Below, piece after piece: positions 26,751 to 36,132 of a stretch of 64,000 nucleotides of DNA. Every line of letters begins with the position of its first letter. The stretch's first letter is position 1. Made by a program: the position numbers and the translations under genes. This DNA is from Citrobacter rodentium NBRC 105723 = DSM 16636 (GTDB lineage: Bacteria; Pseudomonadota; Gammaproteobacteria; Enterobacterales; Enterobacteriaceae), in contig NZ_CP082833.1 in the NCBI RefSeq assembly GCF_021278985.1, positions 1,984,001-2,048,000 on the forward strand. The letters are read 5' to 3'. The notes beneath the pieces were generated by a model. The model was given only the letters and a program-made list of their open reading frames with translations, was not told the DNA's origin and ran no database searches.

Positions 26751-27496
26751 TGGATATCCCACGCATTTTTACCATTAGCGAAAGCGAGCACCGCATTCAT
26801 AACCCGTTCACGCCGGAAAAGTACGCCACCCTGGGCCGCGTATTACGCATGAAGCCCGGCGCGCGGATAGTTGACCTGGGCAGCGGCTCAGGCGAGATGC
26901 TCTGTACCTGGGCGCGCGATCACGGCATAACCGGCACCGGCATCGACATGAGCCCGCTCTTTACCGCACAGGCAAAACGCCGGGCAGAAGAGCTTGGCGT
27001 CAGCGAACGCGTACATTTTATTCATAACGACGCGGCGGGTTACGTCGCGGACGAAAAATGCGACGTGGCGGCATGTGTCGGCGCCACCTGGATTGAGGGC
27101 GGCGTCGTCGGCACAATGGAACTGTTGGGTAAAAGCCTCAGGCCTGGCGGGATTATGCTCATCGGCGAACCTTACTGGCGTCAGGTTCCTGCGACGGAAG
27201 CTATCGCCCAGGCCTGTGGCGCCTCATCCCTCGCTGATTTTCGCACCCTTCCCGATCTCATTGCCTTATTCGGTGAGCAGGATTATGTCATCGTGGAAAT
27301 GGTGCTGGCGGACCAGGAAGGCTGGGACAGATACGAAGCCGCGAAATGGATGACCATGCGCCGCTGGCTGGAGGAGAACCCTGACGATGACTTTGCGCAG
27401 GTTGTACGGGCGGAATTATCGGCTGCGCCTGAACGCCACGTCACGTACACACGGGAATACTTTGGCTGGGGAGTGTTTGCGTTAATCGCACGATGA
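26750..27496 (+). CDS. yjhP: Putative methyltransferase YjhP
   Basis: A 248-residue class I SAM methyltransferase closely matching E. coli YjhP (MDIPRIFTISESEHRIHNPF; motif I IVDLGSGSGEMLCTWARDHG; end FGWGVFALIAR). Biological substrate unknown. It starts on the last base of the upstream methyltransferase with AAAAGGAG before it, so the two enzymes are made together. Finding yjhX and yjhP beside a leuX-type hotspot matches the K-12 neighbourhood. Confidence 0.92.
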   Translation: MDIPRIFTISESEHRIHNPFTPEKYATLGRVLRMKPGARIVDLGSGSGEMLCTWARDHGITGTGIDMSPLFTAQAKRRAEELGVSERVHFIHNDAAGYVADEKCDVAACVGATWIEGGVVGTMELLGKSLRPGGIMLIGEPYWRQVPATEAIAQACGASSLADFRTLPDLIALFGEQDYVIVEMVLADQEGWDRYEAAKWMTMRRWLEENPDDDFAQVVRAELSAAPERHVTYTREYFGWGVFALIAR

Positions 27497-27506
27497 AATG
27501 AAGCTG

Positions 27507-27534
27507 GCGGTATAGCCCTTTGCGGCTATACCGC
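27507..27534 (+). terminator. Hairpin after yjhP
   Basis: An 11-bp perfect stem GCGGTATAGCC / GGCTATACCGC around a six-base loop lies ten bases past the yjhP stop. No strong T-run follows, so it may act as an mRNA end stabiliser or a Rho-assisted stop rather than a strict intrinsic terminator. Confidence 0.5.
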
Positions 27535-27682
27535 TGCGCAGGCCGTAGGCCATTCAGAACAGAATAAACCCGGCCCGGTCAAAGGTGTTATGCAACCCTA
27601 ATATTAATGGCTTCCATTTCTGACACCATACAACAATATCTACCTGTCGGCAGGCAGAATAATAGCGTCCTGTTATTTTCGC

Positions 27683-29464
27683 TCAGCCGATCTCTCCTTC
27701 TGCCAGTGAATATTTCTTAATTTTGCGATACAACGTGGCAATGCCAATACCTAATTCGCTGGCCACCTGTTTTTTATTACTGTTGCGGGAGAGCGCATCG
27801 CGGATCATCTGCCGTTCCATGGCTTCCAGCGCCGCGCCCCTCTCATCCTGAGCGGGTAATATTATACTTCCGGATGATTCAGGGTCAGGGGCATTATTAC
27901 TGTTCACCAGATTCGGCGGTAATAGCGACATACCAATCACCTCACCAGAGGGGACGACGTTGACCAGATACTCTATTAAATTACTCAGCTCACGAATATT
28001 ACCCGGCCAGATATAGCGCTTAAGGAAATCAATAACCTCCTGCGCCACACCGGGATAAACCAGCCCAAGCCGGTGGGTATGCAAATTCAGAAAATAGTGA
28101 ATCAATAACTCAATATCAGCCTGCCGTTCACGCAGTGGCGGCAGGCACAGCGGGATCACGTTAAGGCGATAATAAAGATCTTCACGAAATTTACCGTCAG
28201 CGATGAACTGTTGCAGGTTCTGATGAGTGGCCGAAATAATGCGAATATCAACCGGAACGGGGCAACTGGCGCCAACCGGCTGAATTTCACGCATTTCAAT
28301 GGTTCGCAAAAGTTTGGCCTGCAGGGTCAGCGGCATATCACCTATTTCATCGAGAAACAGCGTCCCCATATTGGCCGCCTGAATCAGCCCCACTTTCCCG
28401 TTTGCCGACGCGCCGGTGAACGCCCCTTTTACATAGCCAAAAAGCTCGCTCTCAAGCAGCTGTTCAGGAATGGCCGCGCAGTTAATCGCGATAAACGGCT
28501 TGGTCTTACGGTCGCTGAGATTGTGAATGGCCCTGGCGACCACCTCTTTACCCGTGCCGCTTTCACCAACAATCATTACGCTGGAAGGGCTTGGGGCAAC
28601 GCGACCAATCATCTTTTTAAGCTGGCGCATCGCACGACACTCTCCCACCATCGCCTCAATTTTCGGTACCCCCTGCACGCTGCTAAAGTCCGCAGAAGAG
28701 TGAGACTGATGGAAGGCCATTAAAAAAAGCCATTGATCCTGAACCGCATGCAATTGCCCAATAATGATCTCTTTTCGATCGCCAAACGTAATAACGTGCT
28801 GCATATGTCCCTGTCTGAAATTATTCTCAAACGTCAGGGGCTGAAACTGAATGGCTTTACCCATTATCTGCTCCCGACTGGCATCCATAATTTTCAATGC
28901 CGTCTGGTTAGCAAATATCACTTTTTGATCGTCAGCCATGACCAGCACGCCCTGATCCATATTCTCAATCATCGTTAAGAATATTTTCTGAATATCCCTT
29001 CCCGAAGAGTGTTCAGATAAGAAACGAGAAACAAAAATGGTTGAAACATGGCGAACGTAATCAGAGAACTCCTGAATATTATCATTAATACGTTTCTGCT
29101 GTTCGCGAGTCAGCGCAACCAGGCTGATCACGCCGACGCACTGGTCATGATAAATAATTGGCGTACCCAGAAAGGCTTTCTCCTTACACTCATCTTTATT
29201 ACTACAATTTTTGCAAAGGGGATCAAAGCGGGAATGCGTAACGACCTTCTCTTTTTTGGTTTCGATTATGTAACGTAGAAGTCTGGAGTTTGTAGATAAT
29301 TCTTTTCCAATTTGTTTGCTAAAACTACCCGTTCCAGCAACGCGATAAAGTGAACTATCAATGATTTCTACTTCAAGCTGGAGCACGCTGGAAAGCATCC
29401 TCGCAAATTTCTGAATTTTAGGCTGGATTTGCATCAGAATAGAGAATGGTGTAGTTGAAATCAT
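27683..29464 (-). CDS. ygeV: Sigma-54-dependent activator YgeV
   Basis: Enhancer-binding protein of 593 residues. The order is: an N-terminal sensory domain (1-150) with a cysteine cluster C84-x2-C87-x5-C93, a PAS domain (about 165-260), and a sigma-54 AAA+ domain. The AAA+ domain has Walker A GESGTGKE, the sigma-54 contact loop GAFTGA and Walker B GTLFLDEIGD. A C-terminal Fis-type HTH (KKQVASELGIGIATLYRKIKKY) ends the protein. In E. coli YgeV lies next to ygeW and is linked to xanthine dehydrogenase gene control. It is the only regulator in the island and is divergent from ygeW, so it very likely drives all the sigma-54 promoters described here. Confidence 0.95.
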   Translation of the reverse strand: MISTTPFSILMQIQPKIQKFARMLSSVLQLEVEIIDSSLYRVAGTGSFSKQIGKELSTNSRLLRYIIETKKEKVVTHSRFDPLCKNCSNKDECKEKAFLGTPIIYHDQCVGVISLVALTREQQKRINDNIQEFSDYVRHVSTIFVSRFLSEHSSGRDIQKIFLTMIENMDQGVLVMADDQKVIFANQTALKIMDASREQIMGKAIQFQPLTFENNFRQGHMQHVITFGDRKEIIIGQLHAVQDQWLFLMAFHQSHSSADFSSVQGVPKIEAMVGECRAMRQLKKMIGRVAPSPSSVMIVGESGTGKEVVARAIHNLSDRKTKPFIAINCAAIPEQLLESELFGYVKGAFTGASANGKVGLIQAANMGTLFLDEIGDMPLTLQAKLLRTIEMREIQPVGASCPVPVDIRIISATHQNLQQFIADGKFREDLYYRLNVIPLCLPPLRERQADIELLIHYFLNLHTHRLGLVYPGVAQEVIDFLKRYIWPGNIRELSNLIEYLVNVVPSGEVIGMSLLPPNLVNSNNAPDPESSGSIILPAQDERGAALEAMERQMIRDALSRNSNKKQVASELGIGIATLYRKIKKYSLAEGEIG

Positions 29465-29624
29465 AGTCGACCTTTTAATTTGCTCATCAGATACGCACTT
29501 ATACGTAACGACCTGGAAAGGGCATTTCGCAATGATATTACTCTCTCTTACCTTATGACCATCAATATAGGTAGCGACTTCAGCCAGTCTTGCCCGAATA
29601 TGTTGCTGCCATCACACTTTCATA

Positions 29625-29851
29625 TCAATATGATAATGACGACAGCGTAATTATCATATTGACGCTGTATTACTATGATAATGAGAAATATTCAACCAAT
29701 AGTGGCTCGCCTGCTCTCTCTCACGCATCGTAAAATAAGTATTCACGGGCAATATTGCTGAACCGAAAACAGTTTCGTGACAGGCTTCACAAAACACTTC
29801 CCCTGTTTGTCATCATCACCGTCTTTATTCAGGAGCTGGCACATTTATTGT
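29625..29851 (+). promoter_or_regulatory. ygeW operon control region: repeat pair, CRP-like site, sigma-54 promoter
   Basis: In the 483-base gap between ygeV and ygeW. TCAATATGATAAT (29625-29637) is perfectly inverted at 29650-29662, and a third partial copy (core ATGATAAT) ends at 29682. A CRP-like CGTGA-N6-TCACA lies at 29776-29791. A sigma-54 element TGGCAC-N5-TTGT lies at 29837-29851; GT replaces the usual GC at -12. The predicted start is about 85 bases before ygeW. The ygeV promoter must also lie in this gap. Confidence 0.7.
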
Positions 29852-29947
29852 TAGCAACAATATAGCGCTGGCTGTTGTCATTCGACACCGGATTCATCCG
29901 ACCGCACAGCAATCATTAAGCCCGTCATTCACGACCAGGATCAAAAA

Positions 29948-31135
29948 ATGAAAACTGTTAACGAATTGATTAAGGACCTCAATAAGCTCAACTCTCACCT
30001 CAGCGAAAAGGATTTTTTACTCACCTGGGAGCAATCACCGGATGAGCTAAAGCAGGTGCTGGACGTTGCGGCAACGCTGAAAACCCTGCGCGCTGAAAAT
30101 ATTGCCACCAAAGTGTTCAACAGCGGGCTGGGGATCTCTATTTTCCGCGATAACTCTACCCGTACCCGCTTCTCCTACGCCTCGGCATTAAACCTGTTAG
30201 GGCTTGCCCAGCAGGATCTGGATGAAGGTAAATCTCAGATTGCCCACGGGGAGACGGTGCGTGAAACGGCCAATATGATCGCCTTCTGCGCCGACGCTAT
30301 CGGTATCCGCGATGATATGTACCTCGGAGCAGGTAACGCCTACATGCGCGAAGTGGGCGAGGCGCTGGATGATGGCTATAAAGAGGGCGTTCTGCCGCAG
30401 CGGCCTGCCCTGATTAACCTGCAATGTGATATTGACCACCCGACCCAGGCCATGGCCGATCTCGCCTGGCTGCGCGAGCACTTCGGCTCGCTGGAAAACC
30501 TGAAAGGCAAGAAAATCGCCATGACCTGGGCCTACTCGCCCAGCTACGGTAAACCGCTCTCCGTTCCCCAGGGCATCATCGGCCTGATGACCCGCTTCGG
30601 TATGGATGTCACTCTCGCCCATCCGGAAGGTTATGACCTGATCCCGGACGTTATCGAAGTGGCGAAAAATAACGCGAACAACTCCGGCGGCAGCTTCCGT
30701 CAGGTCACCAGCATGGAAGAAGCCTTTAAGGACGCAGATATCGTCTATCCGAAATCCTGGGCGCCGTACAAAGTGATGGAGCGCCGTACCGAACTGCTGC
30801 GTGCCAATGACCACGACGGTCTGGCCGCACTGGAAAAAGAGTGCCTCGCGCAGAACGCCAAACATAAAGACTGGCACTGCACAGAAGAGATGATGAAGCA
30901 CACCCGGGACGGCGAGGCGCTGTATATGCACTGCCTGCCCGCAGATATCACCGACGTCTCATGTAAAGAGGGTGAAGTGACCCAGGGCGTCTTCGAAAAA
31001 TACCGCATTGCAACTTACAAAGAAGCAAGCTGGAAGCCTTACATCATCGCCGCAATGATCTTATGCCGCAAATATGCCAAACCGGGCCAGGTGCTGGAAC
31101 AACTCCTTAAAGACGCGCAAAAACGGATCAAATAA
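29948..31135 (+). CDS. ygeW: Knotted carbamoyltransferase YgeW
   Basis: Aspartate/ornithine carbamoyltransferase-fold enzyme of 395 residues. It carries the carbamoyl-phosphate motif STRTR (FRDNSTRTRFSYASALN, near 65) and the HCLP signature (MHCLPADITD, near 325). The physiological substrate is not settled. Running in reverse, it would give carbamoyl phosphate from a ureido compound, which carbamate kinase (YqeA, four genes on) could turn into ATP. First gene of the ygeW-ygeX-ygeY-hyuA-yqeA operon. Confidence 0.95.
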   Translation: MKTVNELIKDLNKLNSHLSEKDFLLTWEQSPDELKQVLDVAATLKTLRAENIATKVFNSGLGISIFRDNSTRTRFSYASALNLLGLAQQDLDEGKSQIAHGETVRETANMIAFCADAIGIRDDMYLGAGNAYMREVGEALDDGYKEGVLPQRPALINLQCDIDHPTQAMADLAWLREHFGSLENLKGKKIAMTWAYSPSYGKPLSVPQGIIGLMTRFGMDVTLAHPEGYDLIPDVIEVAKNNANNSGGSFRQVTSMEEAFKDADIVYPKSWAPYKVMERRTELLRANDHDGLAALEKECLAQNAKHKDWHCTEEMMKHTRDGEALYMHCLPADITDVSCKEGEVTQGVFEKYRIATYKEASWKPYIIAAMILCRKYAKPGQVLEQLLKDAQKRIK

Positions 31136-31195
31136 CGCCTCCGGCTGGCCTGCGGGCCAGCCCAAACTTTCGTCATCCAGGAATAAGGATCGAGT

Positions 31196-32395
31196 ATGTC
31201 TGCTTTCTCACTGAAAATAGATATTGCCGAAAACCGCTTTTTCAACGGGGAGGCATCACCGCTGTTTTCCCGCCAGCAGGCGCAGCAGGCACGTGGCTTT
31301 CATCAAAAAATCGCCGGTTATAAACCCACGCCGCTGGTGCAGATGAACGGGCTGGCGGCCCTGTTTGGCGTGAATAAAATTTTGGTCAAAGACGAATCTC
31401 AGCGCTTTGGCCTGAACGCCTTCAAAATGCTGGGCGGCGCTTACGCGATCGCGCAGTTACTCTGTGAAAAATACCATCTGGACATCAACGAGCTCTCTTT
31501 CGATACGCTGAAATCGAGCATTAAAGAGAAGATGACCTTTGCCTCCACCACCGACGGCAACCACGGCCGCGGCATTGCGTGGGCGGCCCGACAACTGGGA
31601 CAACACGCCGTTATCTATATGCCGAAAGGCTCCACCCAGGAACGAGTGGACGCCATTTTACGCCTCGGCGCTGAATGTATCGTCACCGACATGAACTACG
31701 ACGATACCGTCCGTTTCACCATGCAAACCGCACAGGAAAAAGGCTGGGAGGTGGTGCAGGACACCGCCTGGGAGGGTTACACCAAAATCCCGACCTGGAT
31801 TATGCAAGGTTACGCCACTCTCGCGGATGAAGCCGTCGAACAAATGTCGGCAATGGGAATTTCCCGCCCGACTCACGTCTTTTTGCAGGCTGGCGTCGGC
31901 GCGATGGCGGGCGGCGTGCTCGGCTATCTGGTTGACGTTTACGGGGCCAGCAACCTGCATTCGGTCATCGTTGAACCAGAGCTGGCGGATTGCATCTACC
32001 GCTCAGGGGTGAAGGGAAAAATCGTCAACGTCGGCGGCAGCATGAACACCATTATGGCAGGACTCGCCTGCGGTGAACCTAACCCACTGGGCTGGGACAT
32101 TCTGCGCAACTGCGCCACCCAGTTTATCTCCTGCCAGGACGCGGTTGCCGCGCTGGGAATGCGAGTGCTGGGTAATCCTCCCGGTAACGACCCACGCGTG
32201 ATTTCCGGCGAGTCCGGCGCTGTCGGCCTTGGCGTGCTCGCCGCGGTTCATTTCCATCCACAACGCGAAGCGCTGATGCACAAACTGAAGCTGGACAGCA
32301 ATTCCGTCGTGCTGGTGATCAGCACCGAAGGCGATACCGACGTTAAGCACTACCGGGAAGTGGTCTGGGAAGGCAAGCACCCGGCCGCACAGTAA
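31196..32395 (+). CDS. ygeX: 2,3-Diaminopropionate ammonia-lyase YgeX
   Basis: PLP-dependent fold-type II lyase that converts 2,3-diaminopropionate to pyruvate and ammonia. It has 399 residues. The PLP lysine lies in RFGLNAFKMLGGAYA, and the phosphate-binding and asparagine motif is ASTTDGNHGRGIAWAARQLG. Homologues in gut bacteria are reported within gene sets needed for anaerobic urate breakdown, where a diaminopropionate-like product is plausible. The spacing of 60 bases to ygeW and 59 to ygeY supports one transcript. Confidence 0.95.
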   Translation: MSAFSLKIDIAENRFFNGEASPLFSRQQAQQARGFHQKIAGYKPTPLVQMNGLAALFGVNKILVKDESQRFGLNAFKMLGGAYAIAQLLCEKYHLDINELSFDTLKSSIKEKMTFASTTDGNHGRGIAWAARQLGQHAVIYMPKGSTQERVDAILRLGAECIVTDMNYDDTVRFTMQTAQEKGWEVVQDTAWEGYTKIPTWIMQGYATLADEAVEQMSAMGISRPTHVFLQAGVGAMAGGVLGYLVDVYGASNLHSVIVEPELADCIYRSGVKGKIVNVGGSMNTIMAGLACGEPNPLGWDILRNCATQFISCQDAVAALGMRVLGNPPGNDPRVISGESGAVGLGVLAAVHFHPQREALMHKLKLDSNSVVLVISTEGDTDVKHYREVVWEGKHPAAQ

Positions 32396-32454
32396 CAGGC
32401 GAATCACAGGCTTCCCGCCAAGCGGGAAAACAGTAAGGACTGGAGAATACATTC

Positions 32455-33666
32455 ATGGCTAAGCAAATTCCTTTCGAACTGATTGTTGAAAAAGCAAAAC
32501 ATTATCAAAAAGATATGACCCGGTTTCTGCGCGATATGATCGCCATTCCCAGCGAAAGCTGCGATGAGAAGCGCGTGGTGCATCGCATTAAAGAAGAGAT
32601 GGAAAAAGTCGGCTTCGACAAAGTGGAAATTGATCCGATGGGTAACGTGCTGGGCTATATCGGCCACGGCCCGCGCCTGGTGGCGATGGACGCGCACATT
32701 GATACCGTCGGCATTGGCAACATCAAAAACTGGAACTTTGATCCCTATGAGGGGATGGAAACCGACGAGCTGATCGGCGGACGCGGCGCGTCTGACCAGG
32801 AAGGCGGTATGGCCTCAATGGTTTACGCAGGCAAGATCATTAAAGATCTGGGCCTTGAAGATGAATATACCCTGCTGGTTACCGGTACGGTGCAGGAGGA
32901 GGACTGTGACGGCCTGTGCTGGCAATATATTATTGAGCAGTCCGGTATTCGCCCTGAGTTTGTGGTCAGCACCGAACCGACCGACTGCCAGATCTACCGC
33001 GGCCAACGCGGACGCATGGAGATCCGCGTTGAGGTCCAGGGCGTAAGCTGTCACGGCTCCGCCCCGGAGCGCGGCGATAACGCGATTTTCAAAATGGCGC
33101 CGGTCCTGACCGAACTGGAACAGCTTTCCCATAAGCTCGGTTACGACGAGTTTCTCGGCAAAGGCACCCTGACCGTCTCTGAGATTTTCTTCACTTCGCC
33201 GAGCCGCTGCGCGGTAGCGGATAGCTGCGCCGTCTCTATTGACCGCCGCCTCACCTGGGGCGAAACCTGGGAAGGCGCGCTGGAAGAGATCCGCGCCCTG
33301 CCTGCGGTGAAAAAAAGCGGCGCGGTGGTCTCCATGTATAACTATGAGCGCCCGTCGTGGACCGGGCTGGTCTACCCTACCGAATGCTATTTCCCGACCT
33401 GGAAAGTGGAAGAGAACCACTTCACCGTCCGCGCCCTGACCAACGCCTATGAAGGCCTGTTCGGGAAAGCGCCGGTGGTTGATAAATGGACCTTCTCCAC
33501 CAACGGCGTCTCTATCATGGGCCGTCACGGGATACCGGTCATTGGCTTTGGTCCGGGCAAAGAGCCGGAAGCGCATGCGCCGAATGAAAAAACCTGGAAG
33601 GAGCATCTGGTCACCTGCGCGGCAATGTATGCCGCCATCCCGCTGAGCTGGCTGGCAACAGAGTAA
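32455..33666 (+). CDS. ygeY: M20-family metallohydrolase YgeY
   Basis: Zinc aminoacylase/peptidase-like hydrolase of 403 residues. Visible metal and catalytic motifs are MDAHIDTVG (His and Asp ligands), DQEGGMASMVYAGK, and the general-base Glu in VQEEDCDG. The C-terminal GFGPGKEPEAHAPNEK supplies the last His ligand. A dimerisation lid domain sits between. It probably cleaves an amide or carbamoyl bond in an opened-ring purine product (inference from context). Confidence 0.94.
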   Translation: MAKQIPFELIVEKAKHYQKDMTRFLRDMIAIPSESCDEKRVVHRIKEEMEKVGFDKVEIDPMGNVLGYIGHGPRLVAMDAHIDTVGIGNIKNWNFDPYEGMETDELIGGRGASDQEGGMASMVYAGKIIKDLGLEDEYTLLVTGTVQEEDCDGLCWQYIIEQSGIRPEFVVSTEPTDCQIYRGQRGRMEIRVEVQGVSCHGSAPERGDNAIFKMAPVLTELEQLSHKLGYDEFLGKGTLTVSEIFFTSPSRCAVADSCAVSIDRRLTWGETWEGALEEIRALPAVKKSGAVVSMYNYERPSWTGLVYPTECYFPTWKVEENHFTVRALTNAYEGLFGKAPVVDKWTFSTNGVSIMGRHGIPVIGFGPGKEPEAHAPNEKTWKEHLVTCAAMYAAIPLSWLATE

Positions 33667-33716
33667 TTATAAGCAACAACTTCCGCCGCGCCCTGCGGCG
33701 GAATGCCGAGGTTCCT

Positions 33717-35123
33717 ATGCGCGTATTGATTAAAAACGGCACCGTAGTGAACGCCTGCGGACAGGTGCGCCAGGATCTGCTCATTGAAAACGGACTTGTG
33801 AAACAGCTCGCCGACGTCATCGACGTTGAGCAACCGTGCGACATCATCGACGCTGAAGGTTGCTATGTCATGCCCGGCGGCGTTGATGTCCACACCCATT
33901 TCAATATTGATACCGGTCTTGCCCGTAGCTGCGATGACTTTTTCACTGGCACACGCGCCGCAGCCTGCGGCGGCACCACCACCATCGTCGACCATATGGG
34001 CTTTGGCCCGTCCGGCTGCCATCTGCGCCACCAGCTGGCGGTGTATCACGATTACGCCGCCTATAAAGCGGTGATCGACTACAGCTTTCACGGCGTGATA
34101 CAGCATGTGAACCACAGCGTGCTCGATGAAATACCGATGATGGTCGAAGCAGGCATCAGCAGCTTTAAGCTCTATCTGACCTACCAGTACAAGCTGAATG
34201 ACGACGAACTGCTCCAGGCCATGCATCACCTGCATCGCGCTGGCGCGCTGACCACGGTTCACCCGGAGAACGATGCCGCTATCGCCCAGCGGCGAGCCGA
34301 GTTTATTAACGCCGGCAAAACCGCGCCGCGCTACCACGCCCTGAGCCGCCCGCTGGAGTGCGAAGCAGAAGCCATTGCCCGGACGATCAACCTTGCGCAA
34401 CTGGCCGGGAATGCGCCGCTGTATATCGTTCATCTCTCCAACGGTCTGGGACTGGACTACCTTCGCCTCGCCAGAGCGCGCCGTCAGCCGGTATGGGTCG
34501 AAACCTGCCCGCAATATTTGCTGCTTGACGATCGCTGCTATGAGCGTGAGGACGCGCTGAACTATTTGCTCAGCCCGCCTCTGCGCAATGCCAGCAATAA
34601 CGATGCGCTATGGTGCGGCATTGCCGATGGCGCGATTGATACGGTCGCGACCGACCACTGCGCATTTTCGATGGCCCAGCGCCAGCGCATCTCCGGGGGG
34701 GACTTCAGCCGCTGCCCGAACGGCCTGCCGGGGGTTGAGAACCGCCTGCTGCTGCTGTTCTCTCACGGCGTTATGACCGGACGCATCTCCCCCGAACGTT
34801 TTGTGGCGCTGACCAGCGCCAATCCGGCAAAACTGTTCGGCCTCTGGCCGCAAAAAGGGGTGCTGGCGCCCGGCGCCGACGGCGACGTGGTGATTATCGA
34901 TCCCAGACGGACCACCACGATCCGTCATGAGATGTTGCACGACAATGCCGACTACTCCCCCTGGGAGGGCTTTATTTGCCAGGGCGCCATTCGCCAGACC
35001 CTGTCACGGGGCCGGGTGATTTTCGACAACGGCGCCTTCACCGGCAGCGCCGGACAGGGACGCTTTTTACGCCGCGCCCCCTTTTCCCCCGCTCACCTTC
35101 CCGTCAGCGAACCTGAGACATAA
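33717..35123 (+). CDS. hyuA: Dihydropyrimidinase/hydantoinase-family cyclic amidase
   Basis: Amidohydrolase of 468 residues that opens cyclic amides (hydantoin type). Binuclear metal site: HTH in GGVDVHTHFNID, carbamylated Lys in SSFKLYLTYQYK, His in TTVHPEND, VHLSNG, and Asp in VATDHCAFS. E. coli HyuA acts on D-phenylhydantoin in vitro. In this cluster a ring-opening step of a purine degradation intermediate is the likely job. Twelve bases separate it from yqeA. Confidence 0.94.
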   Translation: MRVLIKNGTVVNACGQVRQDLLIENGLVKQLADVIDVEQPCDIIDAEGCYVMPGGVDVHTHFNIDTGLARSCDDFFTGTRAAACGGTTTIVDHMGFGPSGCHLRHQLAVYHDYAAYKAVIDYSFHGVIQHVNHSVLDEIPMMVEAGISSFKLYLTYQYKLNDDELLQAMHHLHRAGALTTVHPENDAAIAQRRAEFINAGKTAPRYHALSRPLECEAEAIARTINLAQLAGNAPLYIVHLSNGLGLDYLRLARARRQPVWVETCPQYLLLDDRCYEREDALNYLLSPPLRNASNNDALWCGIADGAIDTVATDHCAFSMAQRQRISGGDFSRCPNGLPGVENRLLLLFSHGVMTGRISPERFVALTSANPAKLFGLWPQKGVLAPGADGDVVIIDPRRTTTIRHEMLHDNADYSPWEGFICQGAIRQTLSRGRVIFDNGAFTGSAGQGRFLRRAPFSPAHLPVSEPET

Positions 35124-35135
35124 TGAGAGGATTTT

Positions 35136-36068
35136 ATGAGTAAGAAAATTGTACTGGCCCTCGGCGGGAACGCGCTGGGTGAAGATCTTGCAGGACAAAT
35201 GCAGGCGGTAAAACAGACTTCGCAGGCCATCGCCGATTTAATCGCCCACGGCCACCAGGTGGTCGTGACCCACGGTAATGGCCCCCAGGTAGGCATGATC
35301 AATCTGGCCTTTGAAGCAGCGGCCAGGACCGAGGCCCACACGCCGTTATTGCCGATGTCGGTCTGCGTAGCCTTAAGCCAGGGCTATATCGGTTACGATC
35401 TCCAGAATGCCCTGCGGGAAGAGCTGGTATCGCGCAAGCTGGACATCCCCGTCGCCACCCTGATCACGCAGGTAGAAGTGAGGGGAGACGATGAGGCGTT
35501 CCGCAACCCGAGCAAGCCTATTGGTTCGTTTTTCAGCAAGGAGGAGGCGGAGAAACTGACGCAGCAGGGCTATATCATGAAAGAGGATGCCGGACGCGGC
35601 TATCGTCGCGTGGTCGCCTCACCGAAGCCCATCGACATTATCGAAAAACAGACGGTAAAAGCGCTGATGGATGCCTGCCACGTCGTCATCACCGTGGGCG
35701 GCGGTGGGATTCCGGTTATCCGTGAGGGGAATCACCTGCGCGGCGCCAGCGCGGTGATTGATAAAGACTGGGCCAGCGCCAAACTGGCAGAGATGATTGA
35801 CGCGGATATGCTGATCATCCTCACCGCCGTGGAGAAGGTCGCCATCAACTTCGGCAAACCCGACGAGCAGCAGCTGGATTACCTGTCGCTAAGCGACGCC
35901 GAACGCTTCATCGCCGAGGGGCACTTTGCCAAAGGCTCCATGCTGCCAAAAGTGGAAGCCGCCGTCGCTTTTGCCCGCTCACGCCCCGGTCGTAAGGCGC
36001 TCATCACGGTACTGAATAAGGCAAAAGAAGGTATTGAAGGTAAAACCGGCACTGTGATTTGCCAGTAA
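35136..36068 (+). CDS. yqeA: Carbamate kinase YqeA
   Basis: Amino-acid-kinase-fold enzyme (310 residues) that makes ATP from carbamoyl phosphate and ADP. Seen: VLALGGNALGED at the N-terminus, VTHGNGPQVGM, the glycine-rich VITVGGGGIPVI, and GSMLPKVEAAV near the C-terminus. Last gene of the operon and its probable energy-harvesting step. A GC-rich hairpin follows eight bases after the stop. Confidence 0.96.
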   Translation: MSKKIVLALGGNALGEDLAGQMQAVKQTSQAIADLIAHGHQVVVTHGNGPQVGMINLAFEAAARTEAHTPLLPMSVCVALSQGYIGYDLQNALREELVSRKLDIPVATLITQVEVRGDDEAFRNPSKPIGSFFSKEEAEKLTQQGYIMKEDAGRGYRRVVASPKPIDIIEKQTVKALMDACHVVITVGGGGIPVIREGNHLRGASAVIDKDWASAKLAEMIDADMLIILTAVEKVAINFGKPDEQQLDYLSLSDAERFIAEGHFAKGSMLPKVEAAVAFARSRPGRKALITVLNKAKEGIEGKTGTVICQ

Positions 36069-36075
36069 ATCTCCC

Positions 36076-36102
36076 CCCTCACTCCCCCGGAGGGGGTGAG
36101 GG
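36076..36102 (+). terminator. GC-rich hairpin after yqeA
   Basis: An 11-bp stem CCCTCACTCCC / GGGGGTGAGGG, with one T-G pair and a five-base loop. No T-run follows on the plus strand. It lies between the convergent yqeA and the XdhC-like gene. Confidence 0.55.
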
Positions 36103-36132
36103 CTCAGATTACATGGCGTTCGCTTCCCCTGT

